DNA of 58,174 bases from JAJPXC01 sp964562375 (GTDB taxonomy: Bacteria; Bacteroidota; Bacteroidia; Bacteroidales; Muribaculaceae), in NCBI GenBank assembly GCA_964562375.1, contig CAZLSW010000012.1:1-58174 (forward strand), in the 5' to 3' direction. How positions within the stretch are numbered: the first letter of the stretch is position 1; every line of letters starts with the position of its first letter. The translations under genes and the position numbers were made by a program. This document shows, in pieces, positions 14,799 to 23,913 of the stretch. Below the pieces are notes generated by a model, which saw only the letters and a program-made list of their open reading frames with translations, ran no database searches and was not told where the DNA came from.

Positions 14799-16339
14799 CA
14801 TCATCTAAAATATCTTGGAGTATAATTTTTATCACCGCATTGTTGATGTGGGGACTTTATCAAGTTATGCCCTATTATTGTGATGATTATTGGATAGGGT
14901 TGAACTGGATTGAAGGAAGGGCTAACTGGGATAATTATCCACTGTTTTTGAACTGGTTAACCACAGAAGATAGTCCACGTTTTTTCAACTTCCTTTTCCC
15001 CATTTTTTTGGGTTATATTCCTAAATGGCTTTTAAATATTGCGACTGGCCTCTTTTGGTTCATCGCATTTTGGCTTGTTCTACGCATTGTAGGCATAGAT
15101 TTGCGACGTCCTCTGTGGACTATAGTTATCCTCATCGGTTTAATGCTATGTCTCCCTTGGAATGAGGACGCGATGTTAGGAGTGGTATATTCCACCAATT
15201 ATGTATGGACGTTACCTTTACTTCTGGGATCTATGTGGTGTTATATACACTCTCAGAAACATCAAAAAAAATGGATTTTAATACTGTTCTTCCTTACTGG
15301 TTGGGCTCAAGAATTGATAGCCGTCCCATTAATCTGTGGATGCATTACTTGGCTCATCATTAATCGTAAAGGAAGGACCAAATGGCGTTTTGCCTTACTG
15401 GGGAGTGCTATTTTTGGCCTATGCATAATCATTGTTGGTAGCATAGTAGCAAGATATGCAAATGTATTAGACAACCCCGCTGCCTTAGGTCTTTCTTTTA
15501 GAATGTTTGTTTATGGTGCAGTGTTTCTTAATTACTTAGCCGTACTGGGTCTAATAATGTTTGTCGCTTTCATAATATTTCCACATGGACGTAAATTATT
15601 AAAATTACACAGAAATGGGATTTGGCCCATGTTAATTGGTGCACTTTTGCCCTCGTTTATTATTGGTTCATGCCTGTTTGGCTTTGGTGCTAGAATTACA
15701 TGGTACCCTCAAATTTTAGGCTTACTAACTTTAGGTTATTTGTTTAATTTATTGAGGCCTAAGCCAATCATCAGATCTGTATCCATTACTTTTGTCATTG
15801 GTATTGTAGGGTGTGGCTTATTATTTGCTCACCTTTTCGGATCTATCATTTTGACTTATAAACAAGCTAAAATGTGGGACGTAGTAAATAAAGAATATTT
15901 ACAAGGTCATAGCGAGAATGTCTTTTATGACATCCCTACTCCCTGGAGTACCCCTTGGATAGTTTACAATAAAGCCCCCTTAAGTTTTGATGGGAATCTG
16001 ATTTATCTATGGAGATGGAAAGCGGTATTTTACGCAAATGAATTTCGAATGCCTCCAGTACCTATAGAGCTTCGCTCAATTAATTATAATATTATAGAGA
16101 AAGTAGCTGGCAACAATCCGTTTTATTTGTATAATAATTGCCTCATCGTTCCAGAGTCTGTATCAGAACTACCTGACTATGTTATTATAAAATTCAATCC
16201 ATTCATACGTAAATCTACTTTATTGATGTACACTCCCTTTACAACCAAGGAAGGGTATTCATTTCTACTTGCTACACCTTCTTGCTTTGACATTCAGATG
16301 CCATGGAATAAATATCGAGCCATTGATTTCCCACAGTGA
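14792..16339 (+). CDS. Multi-pass membrane protein, GT-C/DUF6056-like, copy 5 (type C)
   Basis: A 515-residue protein, the most divergent of the set. MPYYCDD gives Asp 31-32. DSPRFFNFLFPIFLGYIPKW, LCLPWNEDAMLGVVYSTNYVW, GWAQEL (Gln in place of the His of GHE) and FGFGARITWY show the shared architecture. The soluble C-terminal part keeps IPVELRSINYNIIEKVAGNNPFY-like spacing. It is AT-rich, overlaps copy 4 and ends the tandem run, facing the broken acyltransferase gene. Loss of the histidine in the otherwise conserved G-x-x-HE position may mark a different donor or acceptor, or reduced activity. Confidence 0.7.
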   Translation: MVTSSKISWSIIFITALLMWGLYQVMPYYCDDYWIGLNWIEGRANWDNYPLFLNWLTTEDSPRFFNFLFPIFLGYIPKWLLNIATGLFWFIAFWLVLRIVGIDLRRPLWTIVILIGLMLCLPWNEDAMLGVVYSTNYVWTLPLLLGSMWCYIHSQKHQKKWILILFFLTGWAQELIAVPLICGCITWLIINRKGRTKWRFALLGSAIFGLCIIIVGSIVARYANVLDNPAALGLSFRMFVYGAVFLNYLAVLGLIMFVAFIIFPHGRKLLKLHRNGIWPMLIGALLPSFIIGSCLFGFGARITWYPQILGLLTLGYLFNLLRPKPIIRSVSITFVIGIVGCGLLFAHLFGSIILTYKQAKMWDVVNKEYLQGHSENVFYDIPTPWSTPWIVYNKAPLSFDGNLIYLWRWKAVFYANEFRMPPVPIELRSINYNIIEKVAGNNPFYLYNNCLIVPESVSELPDYVIIKFNPFIRKSTLLMYTPFTTKEGYSFLLATPSCFDIQMPWNKYRAIDFPQ

Positions 16340-16356
16340 TCAAAATTGCATAATTG

Positions 16357-17522
16357 CTATTTTGTAGCATTGTTCATCTCAACCATCTTTTGGGCAAATG
16401 ACACCATTCTCCTAGTAAAACTGATCATCCATATTATAATTAAGGCGCCGCCCAAACTGAAAATTAATCGGATAAGAACAAGCAAAGCAAATCCCAGATT
16501 ACTTTTATAAAATTCCCCAGAAAGACAAATAACAACAAAAAATATTATATAATTTAGGGTATAAGAATATAGATATAGCTCATAATTGTACTTCCTACAG
16601 GTATGATAAAAAGGATTTTTATAAATAAACTGTCCTATACGACTTATCGATACGATGAGACATACTACATAGATGAGGCATAATCCTGATACTGCTTTAA
16701 GCTCTGGAAGCCAATATTCAATGGTCGTTGCTATAAGCTTATTATAGATCGCCGGATTCCATTCTTTCAAATTATCAGATAAAAGAGGAATGACGAAAAA
16801 TGCGATAGATGGTATAACAATCCATTTATGGCCACTAATCCAGTTGTCTATATGGGCTCGATAGTGTTCAAAATAATAGCCTATGTAAAACCATATTAAA
16901 TATTTAATTGAATCCACGATGAATAATGGATTTATTAGTTCCCAGTAAAACTCATTTATACTTTTCCAGAAAAAGAAAGTTACCAAAATAGTTATTATCA
17001 CACTCCATCTTTTATATTTAAAAGAATAAGGATAATAAAAATAGGCCATTAGGGTAATCCAGAACAATGCAGCAATAAACCACAAATGTGTACTTCCCCC
17101 ATAAAAGAAAAATCTTCCAATGATGGAACGCAGGGATACCTCAATCGTGCTATATTCATTCCAAAAAAATACGATGATTGGAATAGTGTATAAACAAGAC
17201 ACCAAAAAAATGGAATCATTAACCTACTCCACTTCTTTTTAAAAAAGGATTTAAACTCTCCACGCCCCTTCTCTGTAAAGCCTTTATATAATAATGCCCC
17301 CGATAAAAACATAAACATTGGTAATACACAAGTTGCAATCATATCAAACACATAAGACATACAATTGGCCACTTTGCAAGAAGGCATAACAACATTTATA
17401 GCGTCATAAGTGTCGAAGGCTTCCGAAGGTATTAGCAGACAGTGGCAGAACACTATCAGGAGCATGGCGGTGACGCGCAGGAGGTCGTATTGGGGAATGT
17501 TGCCGGGTTTCGGGAGATCCAT
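16357..17522 (-). pseudogene. Acyltransferase-3 family membrane protein, broken by a homopolymer frameshift
   Basis: Two frames together cover a ~385-residue acyltransferase-3 (OafA/NodX-like) protein that would O-acylate a surface sugar. The first (17522 to about 17205) starts MDLPKPGNIPQYDLLRVTAM and carries the conserved histidine in LLIVFCHCLL. The second, starting near 17205 and ending at 16357, has about eight more membrane helices (HLWFIAALFW, then KRWSVIITILVTFFFW). The frames join at a run of seven A on the plus strand (17204-17210). Adding one base there restores MIPFFLVSCLYTIPIIVFFW continuously. This is either a slippage (phase-variable) off state or a sequencing error. It is AT-rich apart from its first ~100 bases. 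Confidence 0.75.
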
Positions 17523-17655
17523 TTAGTGGTTAATGGTTAGTGGTGAGTGGTTAATGGTTAGTGATGAGTGGTTAATGGTTAATGGTTAATAGGTGGTGGT
17601 GAGTGGGTGGTAAGTGGTTTGTGGTTTGTGGTTTGTGGTTGGTGGTTAATGATTA
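17523..17655. repeat. Heptamer array (GGTTAAT/GGTTAGT/GGTTTGT units)
   Basis: About 19 degenerate 7-base units fill the entire gap between the acyltransferase start and the radA stop. On the coding (minus) strand it reads CCATTAACCACTAACC up to the ATG of the acyltransferase. Confidence 0.9.
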
Positions 17656-17656
17656 G

Positions 17657-19024
17657 TTAGGAGAAGAGGGCGCGGAAGGCTTCCTCGACTTTGCCGACCT
17701 CGATGAGCTGGAGGTGGAGGCGGGAGGGGTCGAAGCCTTTGAGGCAGCCGCGGGGGATGAGCATGTGGGTCATGCCGAGTTTGTCGGCCTCGAGGATGCG
17801 TTGCTCAAGACGGGTGACGGGGCGGATCTCGCCCGAGAGGCCCACCTCTCCGGCGCAGCACCAGCCGCGGGGTATCACCATGTCGACGTTGGACGAAAGG
17901 ATGGCGCAGATCACGGCCAAATCCAGTGCCGGGTCGTTGACCCGCAGGCCTCCAGCGATGTTGAGGAAGACATCTTTTTGGGCCAATTTGAAGCCCACTC
18001 GTTTCTCGAGGACAGCTAAAAGCATGTTCATGCGGCGGGGATCGAAGCCGGTGACGGCGCGCTGGGGAGTGCCGTAAGCGGCGGTGCTCACGAGTGCTTG
18101 AGCCTCGATGAGGAAGGGACGGATGCCGTCAATCATTACGCCGATGGCCACGCCGGATAGCTCCTCGCCGTTTTGCGACAGGAGCATCTCGGAGGGGTTG
18201 GTTACTTCGCGCAAGCCGCGTGACACCATCTCGTAGATGCCGATCTCGGAGGTGGAGCCGAAGCGGTTTTTGATCGATCGGAGTATACGGTACATGTAGT
18301 GGCGATCACCCTCAAATTGTAGAACGACGTCGACGATATGCTCCAGCACCTTGGGCCCGGCCAGCGTGCCCTCCTTGTTGATGTGACCGATGAGGATGAC
18401 GGGGACGTTGGTGGTCTTGGCGTAGCGGAGCAGTTGAGCGGCACACTCGCGCACCTGTGACACGGAACCGGCGGCCGATTCGATAGCGTCGGAGGCGATT
18501 GTCTGGATCGAGTCGACTATGAGCAACTGGGGCTGTAGCTCGCGGGCATGGTCGAGGATGCGCTCAAGGGAAGTCTCGGTGACGATGTAGCAGTTGTCGC
18601 TCTGGCGTCCGATACGATCGGCGCGCATCTTCAGTTGCGAGGGGCTTTCCTCGCCCGAGGCATAAAGGATGCGCTTGGTCTTGATAGCGAGGAGATTTTG
18701 AAGGACGAGGGTGGATTTGCCGATACCTGGCTCGCCGCCGATGAGCACCATTGAGCCGGTGACGAGTCCACCGCCGAGCACGCGGTTCAATTCCTCGGAG
18801 GGCATGTGGATGCGTTGCTCGGCACCGGCTTCGATTTCCGAGATCTTACGGGCACGGCTTTTCTCGCCACCAGGGGATAGGGAGCGCGACACCCCCTTGG
18901 TGGTGGTGACGCGCTCTTCTACCATGGTGTTCCAGGCTCCGCAGGATGCGCAACGGCCCTCCCATTTGGGCGACTCGTAGCCACACTCGCTGCAGAACCA
19001 GGCTGTTTTTACTTTCTGTGCCAC
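17657..19024 (-). CDS. radA: DNA repair protein RadA
   Basis: A 455-residue RecA-like branch-migration ATPase acting in recombination repair. An N-terminal C4 zinc finger uses Cys 11, 14, 25 and 28 (FCSECGYESPKW, then CASCGAW). Walker A GGEPGIGKST is at residues 96-105, Walker B LLIVDSIQT follows, and the RadA-specific KNRFGS motif is in the core. The C-terminal Lon-like domain (PRRMNMLLAVLEKR, then FLNIAGGLRVNDPALDLAV) is complete. Length is normal for the family. It ends next to a heptamer array; the lipoprotein gene is just upstream on the same strand. Confidence 0.95.
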   Translation of the reverse strand: MAQKVKTAWFCSECGYESPKWEGRCASCGAWNTMVEERVTTTKGVSRSLSPGGEKSRARKISEIEAGAEQRIHMPSEELNRVLGGGLVTGSMVLIGGEPGIGKSTLVLQNLLAIKTKRILYASGEESPSQLKMRADRIGRQSDNCYIVTETSLERILDHARELQPQLLIVDSIQTIASDAIESAAGSVSQVRECAAQLLRYAKTTNVPVILIGHINKEGTLAGPKVLEHIVDVVLQFEGDRHYMYRILRSIKNRFGSTSEIGIYEMVSRGLREVTNPSEMLLSQNGEELSGVAIGVMIDGIRPFLIEAQALVSTAAYGTPQRAVTGFDPRRMNMLLAVLEKRVGFKLAQKDVFLNIAGGLRVNDPALDLAVICAILSSNVDMVIPRGWCCAGEVGLSGEIRPVTRLEQRILEADKLGMTHMLIPRGCLKGFDPSRLHLQLIEVGKVEEAFRALFS

Positions 19025-19030
19025 TAGCGA

Positions 19031-19612
19031 TTATTTTTCAAGCTCGGCGCCAACGGCAGCGGGGTCAACGGCGTCTAAAACAGCGGCCGAGTCGACAGCC
19101 GAAGCGTCGTCCGAGTCAAGGTACATACCGCCATCAGCCTCGTCCTGCTGCATGTTCTCAAAGATAGTGGGATCGACCTTCTCCTCGAGCTGCATTCCCT
19201 TGTCCATCACTTGCATGGTGTACTGGAAGAAGTCCTGGAGCTTTTTCTGGGTGTCGGCGTCAAAGTTGCTCGAGCCCATCATGATAATCTCACCCAGGCG
19301 CTGGGTAGCGGCCTCTTGGTCCTTGGTGTCCTGCGCCTTGGCTTTCTCGCAGAATTCCTTATAGGCGTCCACGCCCTTGTCGCCGTCCTTGAGGAACTGG
19401 GAGAAGCGTTCGTCGAGCTGCTTCATGTAGTCCTGGTTGATGTCGATGGCCTGCTGATAATCGGCCTGGGTAAAGGCGGCAGGGTCTTTGTCATACTTTT
19501 CGATGAGGGCCTGAGCGGCCTTGAGGTCAAACTTGGGGAGATCCGATTTCCCCGAGCAAGCAGCCAGCATCACCATGGCGATAACCGACAAGAAAAGAAT
19601 AGCTTTTTTCAT
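19031..19612 (-). CDS. Lipoprotein of unknown function
   Basis: A 193-residue lipoprotein. The signal peptide MKKAILFLSVIAMVMLAAC places the acylated Cys at residue 19. The mature part is almost entirely charged, helical sequence with possible coiled-coil character (AAQALIEKYDKDPAAFTQAD, then QRLGEIIMMGSSNFDADTQK) and ends in an acidic/Ala tail (DSDDASAVDSAAVLDAVDPA). I do not recognise a named domain. It lies 6 bases upstream of radA on the same strand, so the two may be cotranscribed, without a clear functional link. A heptamer array precedes its start. Confidence 0.75.
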   Translation of the reverse strand: MKKAILFLSVIAMVMLAACSGKSDLPKFDLKAAQALIEKYDKDPAAFTQADYQQAIDINQDYMKQLDERFSQFLKDGDKGVDAYKEFCEKAKAQDTKDQEAATQRLGEIIMMGSSNFDADTQKKLQDFFQYTMQVMDKGMQLEEKVDPTIFENMQQDEADGGMYLDSDDASAVDSAAVLDAVDPAAVGAELEK

Positions 19613-19621
19613 AAGTAAGTA

Positions 19622-19748
19622 TATTAGTTTCTAGTTTTTAGTTTCTAGTTTTTAGTGATCGAAGTATCGCTTTATCGCAATATCGCCTCGAGAGGAATCG
19701 CGAGCAGCTAAGCTATTAGGCTAAATGCCAAATGCTAAATGCTAAATG
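19622..19748. repeat. Composite arrays: TAGTTTC/TAGTTTT heptamers, TATCGCN octamers, GCTAAAT heptamers
   Basis: 19622-19656 holds heptamers, reading CTAAAAACTAG on the minus strand before the lipoprotein start. 19657-19685 holds ATCG-type octamers. 19717-19748 holds CTAAATG units, reading GCATTTAGCATTTAG after the M3 peptidase stop. Three repeat classes lie side by side in one gap. Confidence 0.85.
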
Positions 19749-19753
19749 CTCAG

Positions 19754-21916
19754 TTATTTTCCGGGGGTGGAGGGGAGCTCGCCGGGATGTGGAGCGGCAG
19801 GGGTGAGAAGGCCGCGGTTGCGCAACAGGGCCTCGGGAGAGGGTTTCTGGCCGCGGAATTTCACGTAGAGGGTCATGGGATCCTCGCTGCCTCCCATCTC
19901 AAGGACGTTCTCGCGGAACGACTTGGCGGTGGCCGGGTCGAAGATACCTTTTTCACTAAAGAGCTCAAATCCGTCGGTGTCCAGCACCTCAGCCCATAGG
20001 TAGGTGTAGTAACCCGACGAGTACTCGTCACTACCGAAGATGTGCTTGAAGTAGGGCGAGCGGTAACGATATGTAATCTCTTTAGGCATACCGAGTTTCT
20101 GGGCCACACTGGCCTCAAAATCTTCAACGTTAATATCCCCCTCAGGGTTCAACGCGCCCCATTCAAGATCGAGCAAAGCGGCACCCACGAGCTCGGTGGT
20201 GCGGAAGCCCTGGTTGTGGGTCGAGGCTGCTTGCAGCTTGGCTACCAGGTCGGCGGGGATGGGTTCGCCTGTCTTGTAGTGGAAAGCGTATTCCTTGAGC
20301 AACTCAGGCTCGAGTGCCCAATGTTCATGAATCTGGGATGGTAGCTCCACAAAATCGCGGTCGACGTTGGTGCCCGATTGTGAGCGCAGCTTGGCGCGGG
20401 TCAACATGCCGTGGAGGCCGTGGCCAAACTCATGGAACATCGTCTCCACATCGTCGATCGAGAGCAGCGAGGGGGTGTCGGCGGTAGGCTTGGGGAAATT
20501 GCATACGTTGTACACGATGGGACGCTCGGCTGCCTGGCCGGGATCTTCCCACGCGTTCTTGAACACATACATCCATGCTCCCTGACGCTTGGAGGGACGG
20601 GTGAAATAGTCGGTCATGAACACAGCCACGTGGTTGCCGTCGGCGTCTTTAACTTCGTATACATTGACGTCGGGGTGATACTTGGGAGCATCGGGCATGG
20701 GGGTAAAAGTAACGCCATACAGTTTGTTGGCCATAGTGAAGATACCGTTGCGCACGTTGTCCACCGAGAAGTACTGGCTGGCCAGGTCGGGGTCGATGTT
20801 GTATTTCTTGCGACGGAGGATCTCCATATAGTAATAGTAGTCCCACGGCTCGATAGTGAAGCCGAGCCCCTCGCTGTCAACCAGGGCTTGCATCTCGGCT
20901 ACCTCCTCTTTGGCCTTGGCCACGGCCGGACGCCAGATCTCCATCAGCAACTCGCGAGCGGCCTCGGGGGTCTTGGCCATCACGTTCTCGGTTTGGTAGG
21001 AGGCGAAATCGGGATAACCGAGCAATTTGGCTTTCTGAGCGCGGGTTTTCACTATCTCGTTGATTATAGGCTCGTTATTGTATTCTCCTGAGGATGCCTG
21101 TGTGGTGTAACCCTGGTACATCTGGCGGCGCAGGTCACGGTCGGCGGCATAGCTGAGCACAGCTAAACGGCTGGGGGCGTGGAGGGTAAACACCCATTTG
21201 CCTCCCAAGCCACGCGAAGCGGCCTCCTCAGCGGCCGCGGCGACGGTGGGAGCGGGGATGCCCTCGAGGCGAGCGAGGTCGTCAACGACGATGGCAAAGG
21301 AGTTGGTGGCGTTCAGCAAGTTGCGGTTAAACTTGAAGTGGAGGTCGGTCAAGCGGGTATTTATTTCCTTCAGCTGGGCCTTGTCGGCGTCGTTGAGCAG
21401 GGCACCGTTTCGTTTGAAGTCCTTGTAAAGTTGTTCGACGGCGCGCATGCGGGGGGTGTCGTAACCGGCCTTGTCGCGGTTGTCGTACAATTTCTTAACG
21501 CACTGAAACAGAGCGTCGTTCATCATTATCTCGTCGCTGTTTTGAGCGAGCATAGGGTTGAACTTCTCGGCGACCTCCACGATGTCGGGAGTGGAGCATG
21601 CCTCCTCTATAGAGTTGAATATCAGGGCAACAGAAGTGACGGGGTCGCCCGACTGTTCCAAGGCGAGGATAGTGTTTTCGAATGTAGGCTCCTCGGGATT
21701 GGATGTAATCTTCTGAATCGCAGCTTGTTGGGAGGCGATTGCCTGTTCCAGCGCGGGGATATAGTCGGAAGCCTTAATTTGCTCGAAGGGGGGAATCTCG
21801 AATTGCGCCGTAAACGGCTGTGTGAGCGGATTTTGTGCCATCGCTACAGAATTTGCGGCCAAAAGCGCTGAGCCAATGGCCAATGTGACTACTGTTTTTC
21901 TCATGGGTATATTCAT
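19754..21916 (-). CDS. M3 family metallopeptidase (dipeptidyl carboxypeptidase-like)
   Basis: A 720-residue zinc peptidase of the M3 (Dcp/oligopeptidase A) family that trims short peptides. The HEFGH zinc site is at residues 495-499, followed by GLHGML. Downstream FVELPSQIHEHW supplies the third zinc ligand (Glu), and GSDEYSSGYYTYLWAEV fits the conserved substrate-binding tyrosine region. A signal peptide (MRKTVVTLAIGSALLAANSV, then AMAQ) predicts export to the periplasm, as in other Bacteroidetes Dcp proteins. The ATG at 21904 (MRKT) is an equally good start. A short CTP-rich tail (PAAPHPGELPSTPGK) follows the catalytic domain. Confidence 0.9.
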   Translation of the reverse strand: MNIPMRKTVVTLAIGSALLAANSVAMAQNPLTQPFTAQFEIPPFEQIKASDYIPALEQAIASQQAAIQKITSNPEEPTFENTILALEQSGDPVTSVALIFNSIEEACSTPDIVEVAEKFNPMLAQNSDEIMMNDALFQCVKKLYDNRDKAGYDTPRMRAVEQLYKDFKRNGALLNDADKAQLKEINTRLTDLHFKFNRNLLNATNSFAIVVDDLARLEGIPAPTVAAAAEEAASRGLGGKWVFTLHAPSRLAVLSYAADRDLRRQMYQGYTTQASSGEYNNEPIINEIVKTRAQKAKLLGYPDFASYQTENVMAKTPEAARELLMEIWRPAVAKAKEEVAEMQALVDSEGLGFTIEPWDYYYYMEILRRKKYNIDPDLASQYFSVDNVRNGIFTMANKLYGVTFTPMPDAPKYHPDVNVYEVKDADGNHVAVFMTDYFTRPSKRQGAWMYVFKNAWEDPGQAAERPIVYNVCNFPKPTADTPSLLSIDDVETMFHEFGHGLHGMLTRAKLRSQSGTNVDRDFVELPSQIHEHWALEPELLKEYAFHYKTGEPIPADLVAKLQAASTHNQGFRTTELVGAALLDLEWGALNPEGDINVEDFEASVAQKLGMPKEITYRYRSPYFKHIFGSDEYSSGYYTYLWAEVLDTDGFELFSEKGIFDPATAKSFRENVLEMGGSEDPMTLYVKFRGQKPSPEALLRNRGLLTPAAPHPGELPSTPGK

Positions 21917-21922
21917 TTATTG

Positions 21923-23020
21923 TTATTTTTCGTTAAAAACAAAGTCGACCAGCAAGGGCAGATGGTCGGATGTCTTGCGCGTGCCTCTTACCATCTTAAC
22001 AGGCTGGAAATCGCCGCGATACAACACGTGGTCGATACGGAAGTGCATATTGTTGGTGAAGAAAGTCCAACCCGGGCCCCAACATAGCTGAGTGTAGACA
22101 TCCTGCAACCCGGCTTTCTCCTCAAGCTGCCGGATGGCCCAGCAGCCTGGGATGTCGTTGAAGTCGCCGCACACGATTACGTTCTCGCCACCCATGCGGT
22201 TGATGAAGTCGATAAGCACCTCCACTTGGCGGGCGCGGCGTCGGAAAGCCGCGGCAAGCTTGTGTAGCAATTGGGAGCGTACACCATCCAGAGATTTGTC
22301 GCCTTCGATTGTCGTGAGGTTCTTGTATAGAGCCTTGTCGCTGTCGTTCATGCTGAAAGACGACATGTGAACCACGCACAGGGTGACGGGCCTGCGGTGA
22401 ATCCACACGCGGTAGGCAGTCAACACTCCGTGATAGGTTTCGGGCACAGGCAACTTGATATTACGAAACATCATCTTGGACCACAGGGAGTTGCCCCTGC
22501 CGTCGAGGTGATGATAAGGATACATAGCTTTGAGGGAGTCGGTTTGGACACGCTTGATGTTCCAAGGCTTGTATTCGGTGTCGACCTCGCACTCAATCAG
22601 CGCGGCCATGTCGGCGTTCATCTCCAGGATGTAGGAGATCGTCGCGCTTAGGGAGTCGGGGCCGTATTTACCGTCCCAAGGGCGAAAATTCAACGTGTTG
22701 TAGCTCAAGAGAGTAAAGCCCCGGGAGTCCATCTCCTCGGGGGTGACCTTTGGGGTGACGAAGTTGAGCGGACAATAGTTCCACAACGGCTGGGCGCACA
22801 CCACCATCGTGGCCGCCCCCAGCACAATTGCCCATCGTTTTACCCATATCGACACAATCATGTATACAATCATCCCTACGACCCAAAAGGGGAAAGTCAT
22901 CGCAAAGATGGGGAAGACGGCCGAGCGCGTGGGACACACCATGCCGCTGTAGCCCGCGATGACCATCCCAAGAGCTAGGCAACCGCCTATAATCCACCAT
23001 ATTACTCGCAGCACTTTCAT
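21923..23020 (-). CDS. Membrane-anchored endonuclease/exonuclease/phosphatase (EEP) family protein
   Basis: A 365-residue protein. The N-terminal ~95 residues hold three hydrophobic helices and the rest is an EEP fold. Visible motifs are LLSYNTLNF (about residue 104), the catalytic-acid region VDTEYKPWNIK, VCVVHMSSFSMN-type central strand, IVCGDFNDIPGCWAIR, and the C-terminal SDHLPLLVDF (Asp-His pair). EEP proteins cleave phosphodiesters in nucleic acids or lipids; the outward-facing arrangement is unknown. Its start overlaps the stop of the upstream rhomboid gene by 4 bases, so the two rhomboids and this protein form one transcription unit. Confidence 0.85.
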   Translation of the reverse strand: MKVLRVIWWIIGGCLALGMVIAGYSGMVCPTRSAVFPIFAMTFPFWVVGMIVYMIVSIWVKRWAIVLGAATMVVCAQPLWNYCPLNFVTPKVTPEEMDSRGFTLLSYNTLNFRPWDGKYGPDSLSATISYILEMNADMAALIECEVDTEYKPWNIKRVQTDSLKAMYPYHHLDGRGNSLWSKMMFRNIKLPVPETYHGVLTAYRVWIHRRPVTLCVVHMSSFSMNDSDKALYKNLTTIEGDKSLDGVRSQLLHKLAAAFRRRARQVEVLIDFINRMGGENVIVCGDFNDIPGCWAIRQLEEKAGLQDVYTQLCWGPGWTFFTNNMHFRIDHVLYRGDFQPVKMVRGTRKTSDHLPLLVDFVFNEK

Positions 23021-23913
23021 TTTTGGTCCTTTAGGCGACTGGATGCACGAAATAGGCGCTCTTTTTCGGCCGACGTGAGCGATGCGTAGCCACTTTTCTT
23101 GATCTTGGCCAAGATAGGATCGATGGCGTCCATCTCCTGTTGGGGAGTGGTCGTGGCTTTAAATCTCGATGAGGCGGTTGATTTCTGGTAATGGTACTTG
23201 GGGGGAGCCTTGTACCGGTTCTTTTTGGGCTTGAGCGACACCAGGGAATCGATTAAGTTGTTAAAGGGACGCGTGAGATCCTTGCCACGCTTGAACGCAA
23301 GAGCATAAATCGCGCCAATGGTGGCACCCCCGATATGGGCGGCGTGTCCACCGGCGTTGTCGCCAGTCAATCCCAAAGCGAAAATCAGCACTGTCGCAAC
23401 TGCTATCCACTTGAGTTTCACCGGTCCAATCAGCAAAAGCGGGAGCTCGAGATTAGGCGTGAGCACCGCCGATGCGATCACGATGGCCATAATGGAGGCG
23501 GAAGCCCCTATAAGCCCCGTGCCGCCAATCCATGGCATCATCTCGGCCATACCGATATACAAAGCCGCGCCAGCGATGCCACCATAGATATACAGAGCCA
23601 GCAATTGCTTGGCTGTACACAGGGTCATGAACAATCGGCCAAACCACCAGAGCCACAACATGTTGAACAGGATATGCAGGAAATCGTAATGACACCACAT
23701 GTAGGTGAACACGGTCCAGGGATAATGCAAGAATCCAGTGAATGTGGGTGGCACCTCGAATGCATATCTTACTATGTCGAAATCGCCTCCACCGAGCGAA
23801 AAGATCAACATTTGCAACCTTATCGCCAGAAAAAGGACGACGTTGACCATGATGATACGCATGGTCATGTCACCTCGATACCATAGCCGGTGAATAGGAT
23901 TAGTAGTAGCCAT
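23017..23913 (-). CDS. Rhomboid family intramembrane serine protease with C-terminal cytoplasmic tail
   Basis: A 298-residue protein with six membrane helices. The catalytic Ser sits in GLIGASASIMA (the GxSx box, here GASA rather than the usual GxSG) and the catalytic His in GGHAAHIGGATIGAI. HILFNMLWLWWFG provides the loop/helix 2 H-x-x-x-N motif. The ~95-residue tail is basic (KPKKNRYKAPPKYHY) and ends DAIDPILAKIKKSGYASLTSAEKERLF, a short helical domain seen on many Bacteroidetes rhomboids. It overlaps both neighbours (14 and 4 bases). Confidence 0.85.
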   Translation of the reverse strand: MATTNPIHRLWYRGDMTMRIIMVNVVLFLAIRLQMLIFSLGGGDFDIVRYAFEVPPTFTGFLHYPWTVFTYMWCHYDFLHILFNMLWLWWFGRLFMTLCTAKQLLALYIYGGIAGAALYIGMAEMMPWIGGTGLIGASASIMAIVIASAVLTPNLELPLLLIGPVKLKWIAVATVLIFALGLTGDNAGGHAAHIGGATIGAIYALAFKRGKDLTRPFNNLIDSLVSLKPKKNRYKAPPKYHYQKSTASSRFKATTTPQQEMDAIDPILAKIKKSGYASLTSAEKERLFRASSRLKDQK

